Virus record (IMG/VR): IMGVR_UViG_3300045954_000073
Location: 1-60,277 of that record
Length of the DNA: 60,277 nt
Source: a virus
Direction: 5' to 3' (one strand)
The position numbers and the translations under genes were made by a program. Each line of letters begins with the position of its first letter. The stretch's first letter is position 1. Below, in pieces: positions 23,887 to 32,367 of the stretch. The notes under the pieces were generated by a model. That model was not told the DNA's origin, did no database searches, and saw nothing but the letters and a program-made list of their open reading frames with translations.

Positions 23887-24428
23887 AATTAGCATACAGG
23901 GTTGGTGATGACGAGAGACAAGAAATTATATTCACTTCAGATAGTGAATTAACACTTGCTGACAACTACGAGGTAGTTGAGCGTTGCCCCGATTATGACG
24001 AATACAAAAAGCTTGGATACGTACCGCCCGAAACTTTGCTTAATGATGGGTAGTGGTTAGCGTGCATTGAGTGTGAAGCGAGAGTTGATAGCGATTACTG
24101 GGACTATGAGAACGATGTCAAACTAGAACCTGTATTCGCCAAGGATTCTGTTTTCTGCTGTCAATCTTGCCATGATGAATTTATGGCGAGAATAGAAGCT
24201 ACAAGGCAAACCAGAGAGCGAGTCATTAAAGTTATAACGTCCAGATGTCCTGAAGCATCTGAAATTTACGTCATGGTAGGGACAAAAGAAGTTTACGCAG
24301 AATTCAAGTTTCCAGGCTCTAAATACAAGGCACAATGGCGAACTGAAGACCCCGATCACATTTACTATTGCAAGGCTGACGAAGAGGCGGCAATCGCTTA
24401 CTTCAAGCTCAAGGAAATAGCAGTTTAG
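23883..24428 (+). pseudogene. Zinc-ribbon-like protein interrupted by in-frame TAG
   Basis: ATG at 23883 overlaps the upstream stop (ATGA). The frame runs 56 codons (MKLAYRVGDDERQEIIF...) to TAG at 24051-24053 and then continues in the same frame for 124 codons to 24428. The second part has paired cysteines (CIEC and CCQSCHDEF), then VGTKEVYAEFKFPGSKYKAQ. The two parts together look like one 181-residue protein. Either one point mutation killed it, or the distal part (own ATG at 24183) is expressed alone, or the stop is read through. No family is recognised. Confidence 0.6.
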
Positions 24429-24500
24429 TGATAAAGCGGGCGATGCCGATCTGATTGGTTGTCACCCGTTTAATAATTTCACCATAATAATTAAATTGAT

Positions 24501-25397
24501 ATGAGATACGCTTCTAGCCTGCTTTATGGTGGTGCGCTGGTAGATTCTCAAGGTGCTACCTACCAGGACTATTCCAAACTGCTTCTGCGTTGCCCATTCT
24601 GCGGTGAACCAGTATTTTTATCCGCTGCTAAATATCGTACAGAACACGCCCGTTTAGCACCTAAATCTAAGAAAATTGTTTTGGTCAAAGGTCACGACGT
24701 TTCCGCCAGCTTTGCTCATTTTCCTGGTATTGCATCGGAGAAATGCGAATTTAAAGCGTTAGGAATCAAGCAATCCGACATTAAAAAGAGTATTGCTAGG
24801 GGTAAAAATCAAAGACTCAAATTTTTCCAAAATCGCTTCTGGAAAATTTTACAAGGGGAACGAGACGTTAAGGTTAGCACTGTTTATCAGCTTGTTAAAA
24901 AAGCTAACTTATTCCTGTCCGATGGCTATCTAACTGAAATAGCAACGGAACTTACCGAAGATGTTGCCAGAAGATTTAAAACCTATGAAGGCATGAAAGA
25001 TTTTGCCTCTGGACTGCTACAAGAAGCCGCTCGGCGTCCTTGCGAGTTAATCGTAGCTAAAGACGAAAAAGAGATGGATGAAGCTACTTCTTGGCTGTTG
25101 TCTCTAGAGCTTGATCTGCATTTGCAGATCGTCGGTGAAGCAATTGAATTTTTGAAGACTAAATCAGCCACTAGGCTGCTTCATGAATTTATTGATTTAG
25201 CGGTTGCCCACAATATCAGTATTAAAGGTGAATCAGAATTACTGAATTTGGCAAAGCTTGATAAATCAATGCCCCTGCTGAAAAAAGATTACCAGAATTT
25301 AGTGAGTACGATTATTGCCAGCATGGTTGCTATGTTAGCCGGCACTCAATGGGCGATCACCATTCATGAGGCAAATTCAGAATCCAAAGCCTCATGA
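24501..25397 (+). CDS. CoiA-like zinc-motif protein
   Basis: 298 residues. The N-terminal part has CPFCGEPVFLSAA (about 31-43) followed by SASFAHFPGIASEKC (about 71-85). This CxxC plus FAHFPG plus C layout matches the zinc-binding part of CoiA-like proteins, whose members bind or cut DNA. The remainder is helical with no clear nuclease box. The TGA stop lies inside a copy of the dispersed palindrome (25391-25412), so the final Ser and the stop come from the repeat. It is the last gene before terminase. Confidence 0.5.
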   Translation: MRYASSLLYGGALVDSQGATYQDYSKLLLRCPFCGEPVFLSAAKYRTEHARLAPKSKKIVLVKGHDVSASFAHFPGIASEKCEFKALGIKQSDIKKSIARGKNQRLKFFQNRFWKILQGERDVKVSTVYQLVKKANLFLSDGYLTEIATELTEDVARRFKTYEGMKDFASGLLQEAARRPCELIVAKDEKEMDEATSWLLSLELDLHLQIVGEAIEFLKTKSATRLLHEFIDLAVAHNISIKGESELLNLAKLDKSMPLLKKDYQNLVSTIIASMVAMLAGTQWAITIHEANSESKAS

Positions 25398-25412
25398 CGA
25401 ATTCATCATGAG
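25391..25412. repeat. Dispersed GAATTC-centred palindrome, copy over a stop codon
   Basis: CTCATGACGAA/TTCATCATGAG with one mismatch in 22 nt. The gene ending at 25397 takes its TGA from this element. Confidence 0.8.
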
Positions 25413-25490
25413 AGCGTGATTAAGTAAATTTTATAGCAGTTAGCTTTCTGCAATTAAAATGTGTTTATATTTATGCTTGTATGAAAAATA

Positions 25491-26060
25491 ATGTCAAAGT
25501 TGACCCCTAAGCGAATTAGATTTGCTGAAGAGTACATCATCGATTTCAACGCTACTGCTGCCTATACTCGTGCTGGATATTCAGCTTCAACTGTTGCTGT
25601 AGCCCGTAGCGAAGGATTCAAACTACTCCAGATACCAGAGATTCAAGCTTACATTCTGTCATTATGTAACCAACGTTCCGAAAAAACTGGCATTACTGTC
25701 GAAAGAGTCCTAGAGGAGCTAGAGCGGTTAGCAACCAGCAATCTCTTAAACATAGGTACGTGGGATAATGCGGGGGGGCTGGTACTAAAAAGTAGCGAAG
25801 AAATAGAGCCGAAGCACTCGGCTGCAATATCTTCAATAACCTGTAATACAAAGTTTGATAAAGAAGGGAATAAAACTGTTACTTTATCCTGCAAGCTACA
25901 TGACAAAACTCGTCCATTGGAATTGATTGCTAAATATTTAGGAATGATAAATGACTTTAACGGCGCGATCGCCTGCTTGAGAAAGTACGGGCTAGACCTT
26001 TATCAGGATAACAAAGGTGAGTGGAATGTGAGAAGGATAAATGTTTCTCCCAATACCTAG
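25491..26060 (+). CDS. terS: Terminase small subunit
   Basis: 189 residues of the Terminase_2 type. KRIRFAEEYIIDFNATAAYT and RAGYSASTVAVARSEGFKLL form the N-terminal helix-turn-helix that recognises the packaging site, then come a coiled segment (ITVERVLEELERLATSN) and a C-terminal beta part. It overlaps the large subunit by 20 nt and starts the morphogenesis region. Confidence 0.88.
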   Translation: MSKLTPKRIRFAEEYIIDFNATAAYTRAGYSASTVAVARSEGFKLLQIPEIQAYILSLCNQRSEKTGITVERVLEELERLATSNLLNIGTWDNAGGLVLKSSEEIEPKHSAAISSITCNTKFDKEGNKTVTLSCKLHDKTRPLELIAKYLGMINDFNGAIACLRKYGLDLYQDNKGEWNVRRINVSPNT

Positions 26061-27531
26061 ACTTACTCAGGCGAATGATAAGGCTAGGCAAAAGGCGATC
26101 GCGCAATCTAACTCTGAAACCGAAGTTTATCAACTACCCCCACCCCAGGCAGGCCCGCAAACAGATTTTTATAACACTAAGGCTAGTGTTTGTATTTACG
26201 GTGGGAGTGCCGGTGCTGGTAAATCGTTCGCCCTTCTCCTCAAAGCAGCCAAACATATAAATGTCTCTGACTACGGAAGCGTTATCTTCCGGCGCACATC
26301 ACCAGAGATAAAAAATGAGGGTGGACTGTGGGATGAATCCTGCAAGCTGTACCGCTCTATCCCAGGCTCCAAGAGCAGAGAGAATGACCTGGATTGGATA
26401 TTCCCTAGCAGTGCCATTAGCTTTGGGCATATTCAGTATGAGAAAGATGCAGAGAATAAATTTCCAGGGGCACAAATTGCTCACATAGGATTTGATGAAT
26501 TAACTAAATTTACTGAGCGTCAATTTTGGTTTTTGTTCTCCAGAAATAGAACTACCTGTGGTGTTGAACCAAGGATTGATGCAACCTGCAACCCTGATGC
26601 TGATAGCTGGGTTGCTAAATTGGTTGAGTGGTACATCGACCAAAAAACTGGTTATCCAATTCCTGAAAGGTCAGGTGTAATTCGCTATTTTTATCGCATC
26701 AATGCTGAGATGCATTGGGGTGACACTGCTGAGGAATTAGAGCAGAAATATCCTGATATGGCGGCGATCGCACCCCCAAAATCATTTACTTTTATTGCTG
26801 CCAATGTTTACGATAATCCGGCGCTATTGAATACTAATCCTCAATACTTACAAAACCTTATGGCGCAACATCCTGTAGAGATGGAGCGGCTATTAAAAGG
26901 TAATTGGAAAGTTAAATATGAAGCTGGCAAAATATTCAATAGAAACTGGTTTGAAATTGTTAACGCAATTCCAGAAAAGCGCGGCGTAACTGTGCGATTT
27001 TGGGATTTTGCGGCTACTGCTAAGGAGTTCGCCACAAAGACAAGTTTCTACTCGGCTAATATTAAAATGACTTTGATTGACGGCATCTATTACATTGCTG
27101 ATTGTGATTGGGAACAGGTAAGCGGTGATGATGGTGATGACTCAGTGAAAGGTAGGGCCCAGAGTGATGGTAGGTTATGTAAAGTGCGTTGGGAGCTAGA
27201 AGGAGGCAGCGCATCCAGAAGGTATGAGGCGCATCTGAAGCGAGAATTATCCGGTTTTGATGCGGCGGGTGTTTTGCCACTGGGCGATAAAGTGACTCGC
27301 GCGTTGCCTTGGGCTACAGCAGCCAAGAATGGCAAAATTAAACTGCTTCGTGCAGCATGGAATGACCAGTTTTTATCAGCGGTCAATCAATTTGATGGAA
27401 CTGCTAAACCACTAGTAAATGATATAGTTGATAGTGGTAGTGGTGCTTACGCCGTACTTGGTGAAAGTGGTGTAACGATGGCGATCGCACCTGGTGGAAA
27501 AATCAATAATCCGTTTAAAATTCAACAATGA
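26041..27531 (+). CDS. terL: Terminase large subunit
   Basis: 496 residues. ATPase: Walker A CIYGGSAGAGKSFALLLKA (about 50-68), adenine-contact IFRRTSPEIKNEGG, Walker B AQIAHIGFDELTKF (about 146-159), coupling motif ATCNPDADSW. Nuclease (RNase H-like): VRFWDFAATAK (about 318), a second acidic site YYIADCDWEQ and a third in the NDIVDSGSGAY region. It packages phage DNA into the prohead using the portal encoded downstream. It starts inside the terS end. Confidence 0.93.
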   Translation: MFLPIPRLTQANDKARQKAIAQSNSETEVYQLPPPQAGPQTDFYNTKASVCIYGGSAGAGKSFALLLKAAKHINVSDYGSVIFRRTSPEIKNEGGLWDESCKLYRSIPGSKSRENDLDWIFPSSAISFGHIQYEKDAENKFPGAQIAHIGFDELTKFTERQFWFLFSRNRTTCGVEPRIDATCNPDADSWVAKLVEWYIDQKTGYPIPERSGVIRYFYRINAEMHWGDTAEELEQKYPDMAAIAPPKSFTFIAANVYDNPALLNTNPQYLQNLMAQHPVEMERLLKGNWKVKYEAGKIFNRNWFEIVNAIPEKRGVTVRFWDFAATAKEFATKTSFYSANIKMTLIDGIYYIADCDWEQVSGDDGDDSVKGRAQSDGRLCKVRWELEGGSASRRYEAHLKRELSGFDAAGVLPLGDKVTRALPWATAAKNGKIKLLRAAWNDQFLSAVNQFDGTAKPLVNDIVDSGSGAYAVLGESGVTMAIAPGGKINNPFKIQQ

Positions 27532-27725
27532 AAGTATTCGCAACTCGATTTTTAGAAAAGATGAAACCAGCTTCCGAAGCAGAGTGGGAATGGAATCCAG
27601 TAAATAAACCTCCTGAGATTTTTGCTAGTGGCATGCATACCCAAACTCACCAATCTACTTATGCTGCCGAAAAAGATAATCGGACTGATCATGATCGCCC
27701 TAATGAAGGGTTCTTGATAGTTTGA
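27528..27725 (+). CDS. Small hypothetical protein
   Basis: 65 residues, overlapping the terL stop by 4 nt (ATGA), so it is translationally coupled to it. No family is recognised (ASEAEWEWNPVNKPPEIFAS). Small genes here often encode head accessory proteins. Confidence 0.5.
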   Translation: MKVFATRFLEKMKPASEAEWEWNPVNKPPEIFASGMHTQTHQSTYAAEKDNRTDHDRPNEGFLIV

Positions 27726-27734
27726 TAAAAATTT

Positions 27735-27995
27735 ATGAGAGCTTGGAAGCACCACCTAAAAGCACCTTATCTTCACTCCCAAGATGTATTTCGTATTGGG
27801 GCTGGTGCAGGTGGTGCTGTTTTTCTTGACTATGACAAGATGCTTCAATACCTAAAACAAGATAGCAATGAATACGAAGTAGCAGAGATAGAAGTTGCTC
27901 TTGATGAACTAAGATTTGACTATGGTAATGATTGGATGGCTACAATCCTGGTAGACAGATTTAGCTCTACTGGCTTTCAGCCTATTGATTGGTGA
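27735..27995 (+). CDS. Small hypothetical protein
   Basis: 86 residues, acidic C-terminal half (LKQDSNEYEVAEIEVALDEL). No family is recognised. It lies between terminase and portal in the same direction and is followed by a palindrome copy at 28013. Confidence 0.5.
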   Translation: MRAWKHHLKAPYLHSQDVFRIGAGAGGAVFLDYDKMLQYLKQDSNEYEVAEIEVALDELRFDYGNDWMATILVDRFSSTGFQPIDW

Positions 27996-28012
27996 GGCGA
28001 TCGCACCACAAC

Positions 28013-28038
28013 ACCTCATGATGAAATCCTCATGAGGT
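28013..28038. repeat. Dispersed palindrome, copy before the portal gene
   Basis: 9-bp arms ACCTCATGA/TCATGAGGT around TGAAATCC, between the gene ending at 27995 and the portal start. Confidence 0.75.
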
Positions 28039-28066
28039 TTAACATATTCATTAACAATTATAAAAA

Positions 28067-29344
28067 GTGCTAAACGGAAAAATATTATCTCCCAAGGTTC
28101 AAGTGCTGGTTAATACTTGGCTTGGTCAAGTACCAGTTAACGATACCAATCCCATTGATTCTTATGTCGAAATGATGAATCACCCCATCTTGGCTGCTGG
28201 GGCTGATTTAAGGATTTTACTTGGTGTGAGCATGATGGAGCCGTACACCCACCCAGATCCAAAAATCCAGGCAGAGGGCAGAGCTTCAGTATCTAATCTA
28301 AAAGGCAGCTTTCTGAATATTTTGGCAGGAATGCTGACTCATATTGTTTTTGGGCGCAGCTGGTCGGAAGTGGCATTTGACATCAAGAAGCGCAAAGCCG
28401 TATTAAAAGCAATTCAAACTCTAGACCCTCGCTATTATCGGTTTGAGGGCGGATTAGGGGAAATCAACACAGTTCACTACTACGGCCATTCGGATATTAA
28501 AATTCCCTACTCTTCAGGTATTCACCTAATTAATCAGCCCTACTTAGCTCTAGGCGGTGATCCATACGGTATTGCTGCCTGTAAACGGGCGTACCCCTAT
28601 TGGGAGCTATTTAAAGTTGTAATGGCTTGTGTAGCCATAGCATCGGAGCGCCAAGCGAATGACTTGCCGGTAGTGAAGACTGACACTAGCGATAATAATG
28701 TGATGATGCCCGATAGTGAGGGCCGCCCGATGATCGATCCTCAAACAGGGGAGCCGCAATTATTTAATCGGGGATACGTCCGGGCTAAACAATTAGAGGA
28801 GTTGAAAAATAATTCCTTCTTAGTGCTCGACATCCTAGACGAAATTGATAGCTTATCAAACAAGACTGATGGTAAATTTTATGCTGATATACTTTCCTTC
28901 CTAGAAAGCATGATGCTGCTGTGCTTTCTTGTTCCCCGCACCACGACCAACACGGGTGGCAACGGCACCGGTGACAGCAACCTCAACTCAGGGCATCGGG
29001 AGATACTACGGTTAGTGACACGCTCTCAAATGTTGGCGGTGGGCGAGGAGCTAGTAGAAAATGTCATGAGGCCAATGCTTACCTTTAACTATGGCGAGCT
29101 TGATGATTATGGCAGTTTTCCAGTCAGCGACGAAGATGGTGAAGATACGATTCAGCTACTGCAAGTCATTGGAAACGTTGTGCAATCTGGCGGATTCAGC
29201 GCCGCTGACCTGCAAGTGGTAAACCGTATGAGGCAATTGGCTCGTATCCCTGTGATCGCTCAAGAAGAATTTATCCCGTCCGAGCCAGTAATAAGCAATG
29301 GCGATCGCAATGCCCGACTCCTAGAAGGTTTTTTTTTGACATAA
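28067..29344 (+). CDS. Portal protein (DUF935/Mu gp29-like)
   Basis: 425 residues from GTG. The pattern LSPKVQVLVNTWLGQVP, NHPILAAGADLRILLG, ILAGMLTHIVFGRSWSEVAF, LDPRYYRFEG and the conserved helical wing (SQMLAVGEELVENVMRPML) fits portal proteins of the Mu gp29/DUF935 kind, the dodecameric DNA gate of the head. It ends at TAA 29342 just after a run of nine T. The neighbouring minor-head frame is continuous through this run one base back, so a portal-head fusion by slippage is possible. Confidence 0.78.
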   Translation: MLNGKILSPKVQVLVNTWLGQVPVNDTNPIDSYVEMMNHPILAAGADLRILLGVSMMEPYTHPDPKIQAEGRASVSNLKGSFLNILAGMLTHIVFGRSWSEVAFDIKKRKAVLKAIQTLDPRYYRFEGGLGEINTVHYYGHSDIKIPYSSGIHLINQPYLALGGDPYGIAACKRAYPYWELFKVVMACVAIASERQANDLPVVKTDTSDNNVMMPDSEGRPMIDPQTGEPQLFNRGYVRAKQLEELKNNSFLVLDILDEIDSLSNKTDGKFYADILSFLESMMLLCFLVPRTTTNTGGNGTGDSNLNSGHREILRLVTRSQMLAVGEELVENVMRPMLTFNYGELDDYGSFPVSDEDGEDTIQLLQVIGNVVQSGGFSAADLQVVNRMRQLARIPVIAQEEFIPSEPVISNGDRNARLLEGFFLT

Positions 29345-29442
29345 AAGCCAATGAACCATTAACTTTCACTTGGAACCGAGAATCGCAGCGTTATCATTAC
29401 GCATCTGGAAGGCAGAAGGGGCGGTTTGTTAGTGACGCCAAA

Positions 29443-29991
29443 GTGAAGGAAATAGTTGTCAAAGCTATTGACCGGCAGAAAAGTGCAAGTAAGGGTATAA
29501 CGGATAATCTTTTAACCAAGGACATTTCTGTTGCTGAATGGGAGAGGCAAACTGCTGGTGTGCTGCGTAATTTGTCAATTTGGCAATATTCTCTAGGTGT
29601 CGGCGGCATCAAGCAGATGGATTGGAAAGATTACGCCATCATTACTGGTGAATTAAATTTTCAATTTCAACATCTGCGAAACTTCTCAAAGGATATATTG
29701 TCTGGCACACTTACAGAAGCCCAGATTCGCGCTCGTACCCAACTTTATCTAAATCGCTCTCGTAATCTTTACGAGCGGGGCAGATTGGAGGGCCACCGCC
29801 GTAATGGGTATTTGTGGGAAAGAAGAGTTTTGGCGACGGTTGAGAACTGTGCAGATTGCATTGGCTATGCTAGCTCTGGATGGCTGCCTATTGGTACTTT
29901 GCCAAGTCCTGGCGATAGATGTCAATGCAGAGCTAATTGCAAGTGTACTAAGTATTATTCAAATTCAATTTCAATCAGTAGACCTAAGTGA
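29443..29991 (+). CDS. Minor head / head morphogenesis protein (SPP1 gp7 / Mu F-like)
   Basis: 182 residues are called from GTG 29443, but the frame is open and protein-like back to at least 29338 (DIKANEPLTFTWNRESQRYH, then ASGRQKGRFVSDAKV) with no ATG, GTG or TTG there. The C-terminal motif ENCADCIGYASSGWLPIGTL with CQCRANCKCTKYY is typical of phage minor head proteins, which sit near the portal and may help DNA ejection. The missing start and the T9 run at the portal end suggest entry by -1 slippage, or loss of a start codon. Confidence 0.72.
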   Translation: MKEIVVKAIDRQKSASKGITDNLLTKDISVAEWERQTAGVLRNLSIWQYSLGVGGIKQMDWKDYAIITGELNFQFQHLRNFSKDILSGTLTEAQIRARTQLYLNRSRNLYERGRLEGHRRNGYLWERRVLATVENCADCIGYASSGWLPIGTLPSPGDRCQCRANCKCTKYYSNSISISRPK

Positions 29992-30065
29992 TGGGTGCGA
30001 TCGCTTTTAGTTTCTGGTGAATTTCAGGATTTTTTCTGATTCCGCATTAAGCAAAATAAAAGAAA

Positions 30066-30094
30066 GAGCTTGCATTCTTAAGTGGTGCAAGCTC
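30066..30094 (-). terminator. Rho-independent terminator (minus strand)
   Basis: GAGCTTGCA/TGCAAGCTC 9-bp arms, followed on the minus strand by TTTCTTTTATTTT. It lies 34 bp after the end of the minus-strand gene at 30128-30481 and also shields the head operon from opposing transcription. Confidence 0.75.
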
Positions 30095-30127
30095 CTCTAA
30101 ATTTTGACAAATACTAAAAATTCACAC

Positions 30128-30481
30128 TTACGGAAGGTAACAAATTTCCATTGATTCCTTGTTTAGCTTTTCGATAAATGAGTTTATCACTGGAGTGGCA
30201 TTCATTTCATGTTGAGTTAACTGTAGCCAAGTCTCTGCGGACTCTTCGTGCATGAGCGGATAAAGATATTTAGTATTATTATTTATTTCGGTCAATTTAA
30301 AGCTTTTCTTGTCTAATTCGTGTCCAAAAGTAGATCAAGCCTTATCTTTGTACAGACTTGGAAAATCCCATAAATGATGGGCAACGGCTACAACCTCAGT
30401 AAAAGAACCGCTGACCATAGAATTGGTTACTTTGCTAAGAACCCATATCCCGATCTTGATTTCTTGCTTTATAATGTTCAT
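30128..30481 (-). pseudogene. Hypothetical moron gene interrupted by in-frame TGA
   Basis: The frame begins with a strong ribosome site (AAAGGAG, 5 nt before ATG) and reads MNIIKQEIKIGIWVLSKVTN for 48 codons to TGA at 30337-30335. It then stays open in the same frame for 68 codons (STFGHELDKKSFKLTEINNN...FIEKLNKESMEICYLP). A CGA-to-TGA change would explain the stop. With its own ribosome site and terminator it was an independent unit inserted in the head operon. Confidence 0.6.
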
Positions 30482-30503
30482 GTGCGCTCCTTTCTAGCGT
30501 ACC

Positions 30504-30548
30504 TCCAGGGGTAGGAATAGGTGTTAGAGCACCGCCTACGCGCCTGGA
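30504..30548. promoter_or_regulatory. Imperfect inverted repeat between divergent moron genes
   Basis: TCCAGG...CCTGGA outer arms with GTAGG/CCTAC inside and a GGTG/CACC mini-hairpin in the centre. It lies between the starts of the minus gene (30481) and the plus gene (30625), so it is a possible operator. Confidence 0.3.
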
Positions 30549-30624
30549 ATTTATATTATTATACCTTAAAGACTTTGTTTGGATATGAGATTATCCTGAC
30601 TAGTAAATATTAAATTTTAATACT

Positions 30625-31041
30625 ATGTCAAAACAAGAAGAGATAAAATCAACTTTGCGCCATTTCAAATTTATTGCTGGGGATAATATATCTCGAACGG
30701 AGTTGCCACTTATTGTTAGATTTATTGACATTCGATCGCGCAAAATTGAACTTTTGGGGATAAGAGAATATCACGCTGTTATTAGCCCAAAATACAGAAA
30801 GTCGGAGATTATAGAGTTTTTCTGTAATCTTAAGCCATTTGAAAGGCAAAAATTGTTGATAAACTGCCCAGATATGATTGTGGCGTTACCTAGTGACTGC
30901 AAACTTCTTGGGGTAGCAAGACCTGCCGCGATCGCCAAGCGTTCTGGTAATTTCTCAGGCAAGACAGTGGAATATGATGTTTTCTCTATTGTCTCAGTTC
31001 TTGAACTTACGGCAAGCTTGAATATACTATCCACCTCATGA
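30625..31041 (+). CDS. Hypothetical moron protein
   Basis: 138 residues, no membrane segment or recognised family (LPLIVRFIDIRSRKIELLGI, PAAIAKRSGNFSGKTVEYDV). The stop TGA and last Ser codon come from a TCATGA that belongs to a degenerate palindrome copy. It is part of the island between the minor head protein and the prohead protease. Confidence 0.5.
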   Translation: MSKQEEIKSTLRHFKFIAGDNISRTELPLIVRFIDIRSRKIELLGIREYHAVISPKYRKSEIIEFFCNLKPFERQKLLINCPDMIVALPSDCKLLGVARPAAIAKRSGNFSGKTVEYDVFSIVSVLELTASLNILSTS

Positions 31042-31054
31042 GGAAATCGTCAGG

Positions 31055-31234
31055 ATGTCAAACACTTTTCAGCCAGATGAAGAAGAATTGCCCCCACTAT
31101 CAAGTTTGTCCAGCAGTGTTGATGAACAAGTCGTTAATGATGCGGTTGAGGCTTTTAAGCTGAATCCGCCTTTAGCTAACTTCCAAAACTTGCTGCAAGC
31201 TGAGGATGAAGGTGCTGTAGAGAGTTCTGGCTAA
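31055..31234 (+). CDS. Small acidic protein
   Basis: 59 residues starting 13 nt after the previous stop with AGGA just upstream: MSNTFQPDEEELPPLSSLSS, then DEQVVNDAVEAF and an acidic end. No family is recognised. Strong negative charge is common among phage inhibitor and decoy proteins, but no role can be assigned. Confidence 0.5.
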   Translation: MSNTFQPDEEELPPLSSLSSSVDEQVVNDAVEAFKLNPPLANFQNLLQAEDEGAVESSG

Positions 31235-31372
31235 ATTGCAAATTTTTGACAAGCAAAAAATAGCCCCCTGATTCAAACAGAGAGCTATATTTTCAAAATT
31301 CTAATCTCAACTGTATGTAGGGCATAGATGCTGTCATGTAAAGATCCTAGTAAATAAATATCACCCAATAAA

Positions 31373-31400
31373 AAACCGCCTATTTCCCCTTAGGCGGTTT
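31373..31400. terminator. Strong terminator
   Basis: AAACCGCCTA/TAGGCGGTTT 10-bp arms around TTTCCCCT, flanked by A5 and TTTAATTATTT. It ends the plus-strand moron transcript and possibly the convergent minus one. Confidence 0.8.
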
Positions 31401-31494
31401 AATTATTTCATGGTGTGTTGTGGTATTGCTGCTGCTTGACTGGTAATAGAAATTCAATATAATGTAGCCCTGAGAATTAGTATATATCCTCAAA

Positions 31495-31842
31495 TTACAA
31501 TTGACAAGTATTATTTTGAGCAAGTTTTTCAGCAGCTTCTCGCATTATTTTTGTTGCCTTTAGTCCCCTGTCTTGAAGCCTTTTGTAAGAGCCTGAAGGC
31601 AGCACTTGATCAACGCGGTCTTCTAGGAAATCAAAACAGTGTTTAAGGCAGAGATTAAACTGAATTGCAAGAATAGCCACGTCCATCACTACTATTTTCC
31701 CTTGTTCTAATTTAATTCGTCGTGCCTCTGTCGTAAGTTTTGGCCCGATCGCGTAGTAAGTTTTTCTATGTATTCTCCAGAATTCCTGTCCTCTAGCAGT
31801 TTTAAGAGATTCAGTCAGGGCTTTTTCTTCTTCGGTTAGCAT
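31495..31842 (-). CDS. Hypothetical moron protein
   Basis: 115 residues, helical and charged (MLTEEEKALTESLKTARGQE, KLTTEARRIKLEQGKIVV). No family is recognised. It lies on the minus strand beside an XRE regulator, inside an otherwise plus-strand head operon. Confidence 0.5.
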   Translation of the reverse strand: MLTEEEKALTESLKTARGQEFWRIHRKTYYAIGPKLTTEARRIKLEQGKIVVMDVAILAIQFNLCLKHCFDFLEDRVDQVLPSGSYKRLQDRGLKATKIMREAAEKLAQNNTCQL

Positions 31843-31980
31843 AGGTTTAATTCCTGATAATGTGGCTTCATGATGAAATCAGCAGAAGCAATCTTTGAGA
31901 TATTTCCGTGATAAAAATCACGAGGGATATGATTTATGTGTTCCAGTTAATTTTCCATTTCCATCCCCAGCTATTGCGAC

Positions 31981-32319
31981 TCACTTAGGCATCAAATAGC
32001 TAACATCTACACCTAGCCCTTGAGCGATCGCCGCTATTTCATCAATCGCGATAGAGCTTCTTCTTTCCTTGGAGTACCAAAATTGCTCTATTGCAGCTAA
32101 CACTTGCGTTGTTATGTTGATTTTAGCAGACAGTTCTTTTCGGGAAACGCCCAATCTTTCTCGCAACATATAAATATGCAAACTAACTTTTTCGTCAAAT
32201 GTCAAATTTTCATAGACGTTCGGGTTAGTTAAAGGAATGTAATTTAGCATTTCTACAAATTCTGAGTGATTGTGGCAATTTTCGCATAAATTAGCATTTG
32301 CTACAACTGCAAATTTCAA
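31981..32319 (-). CDS. XRE-family helix-turn-helix regulator
   Basis: 112 residues. The helix-turn-helix lies at about 48-108: LHIYMLRERLGVSRKELSAK, INITTQVLAAIEQFW and IDEIAAIAQGLGVDVSYLM, the full XRE core. The N-terminus has CENCHNHSEF, which may bind metal. It is divergent from the prohead protease gene with a 48-bp gap, so it could control either its own island or the late genes. Confidence 0.65.
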   Translation of the reverse strand: MKFAVVANANLCENCHNHSEFVEMLNYIPLTNPNVYENLTFDEKVSLHIYMLRERLGVSRKELSAKINITTQVLAAIEQFWYSKERRSSIAIDEIAAIAQGLGVDVSYLMPK

Positions 32320-32367
32320 AGCAAGAAATATTGATTTACTTTAGTATTAATACCAAAGCACTGCTAT

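Noticed and set aside
3996-24053. Reassignment of TAG as a sense codon, suggested by two in-frame TAG codons (3996 and 24051).
   Set aside because: Many clearly intact genes here end in TAG, including the tape measure, the capsid and the tail tube genes, and a third interruption uses TGA. Simple nonsense mutations explain the data better.
24121-24190. CCATGATGAATTTATGG as another palindrome copy.
   Set aside because: It lacks the paired arms and lies in a coding stretch (CHDEFM), so the resemblance is likely chance.
30400-30420. AACCGCTGACC at 30407, identical to part of the iteron unit.
   Set aside because: A single 11-base match without a second copy nearby is expected by chance in 60 kb of this composition, or nearly so.
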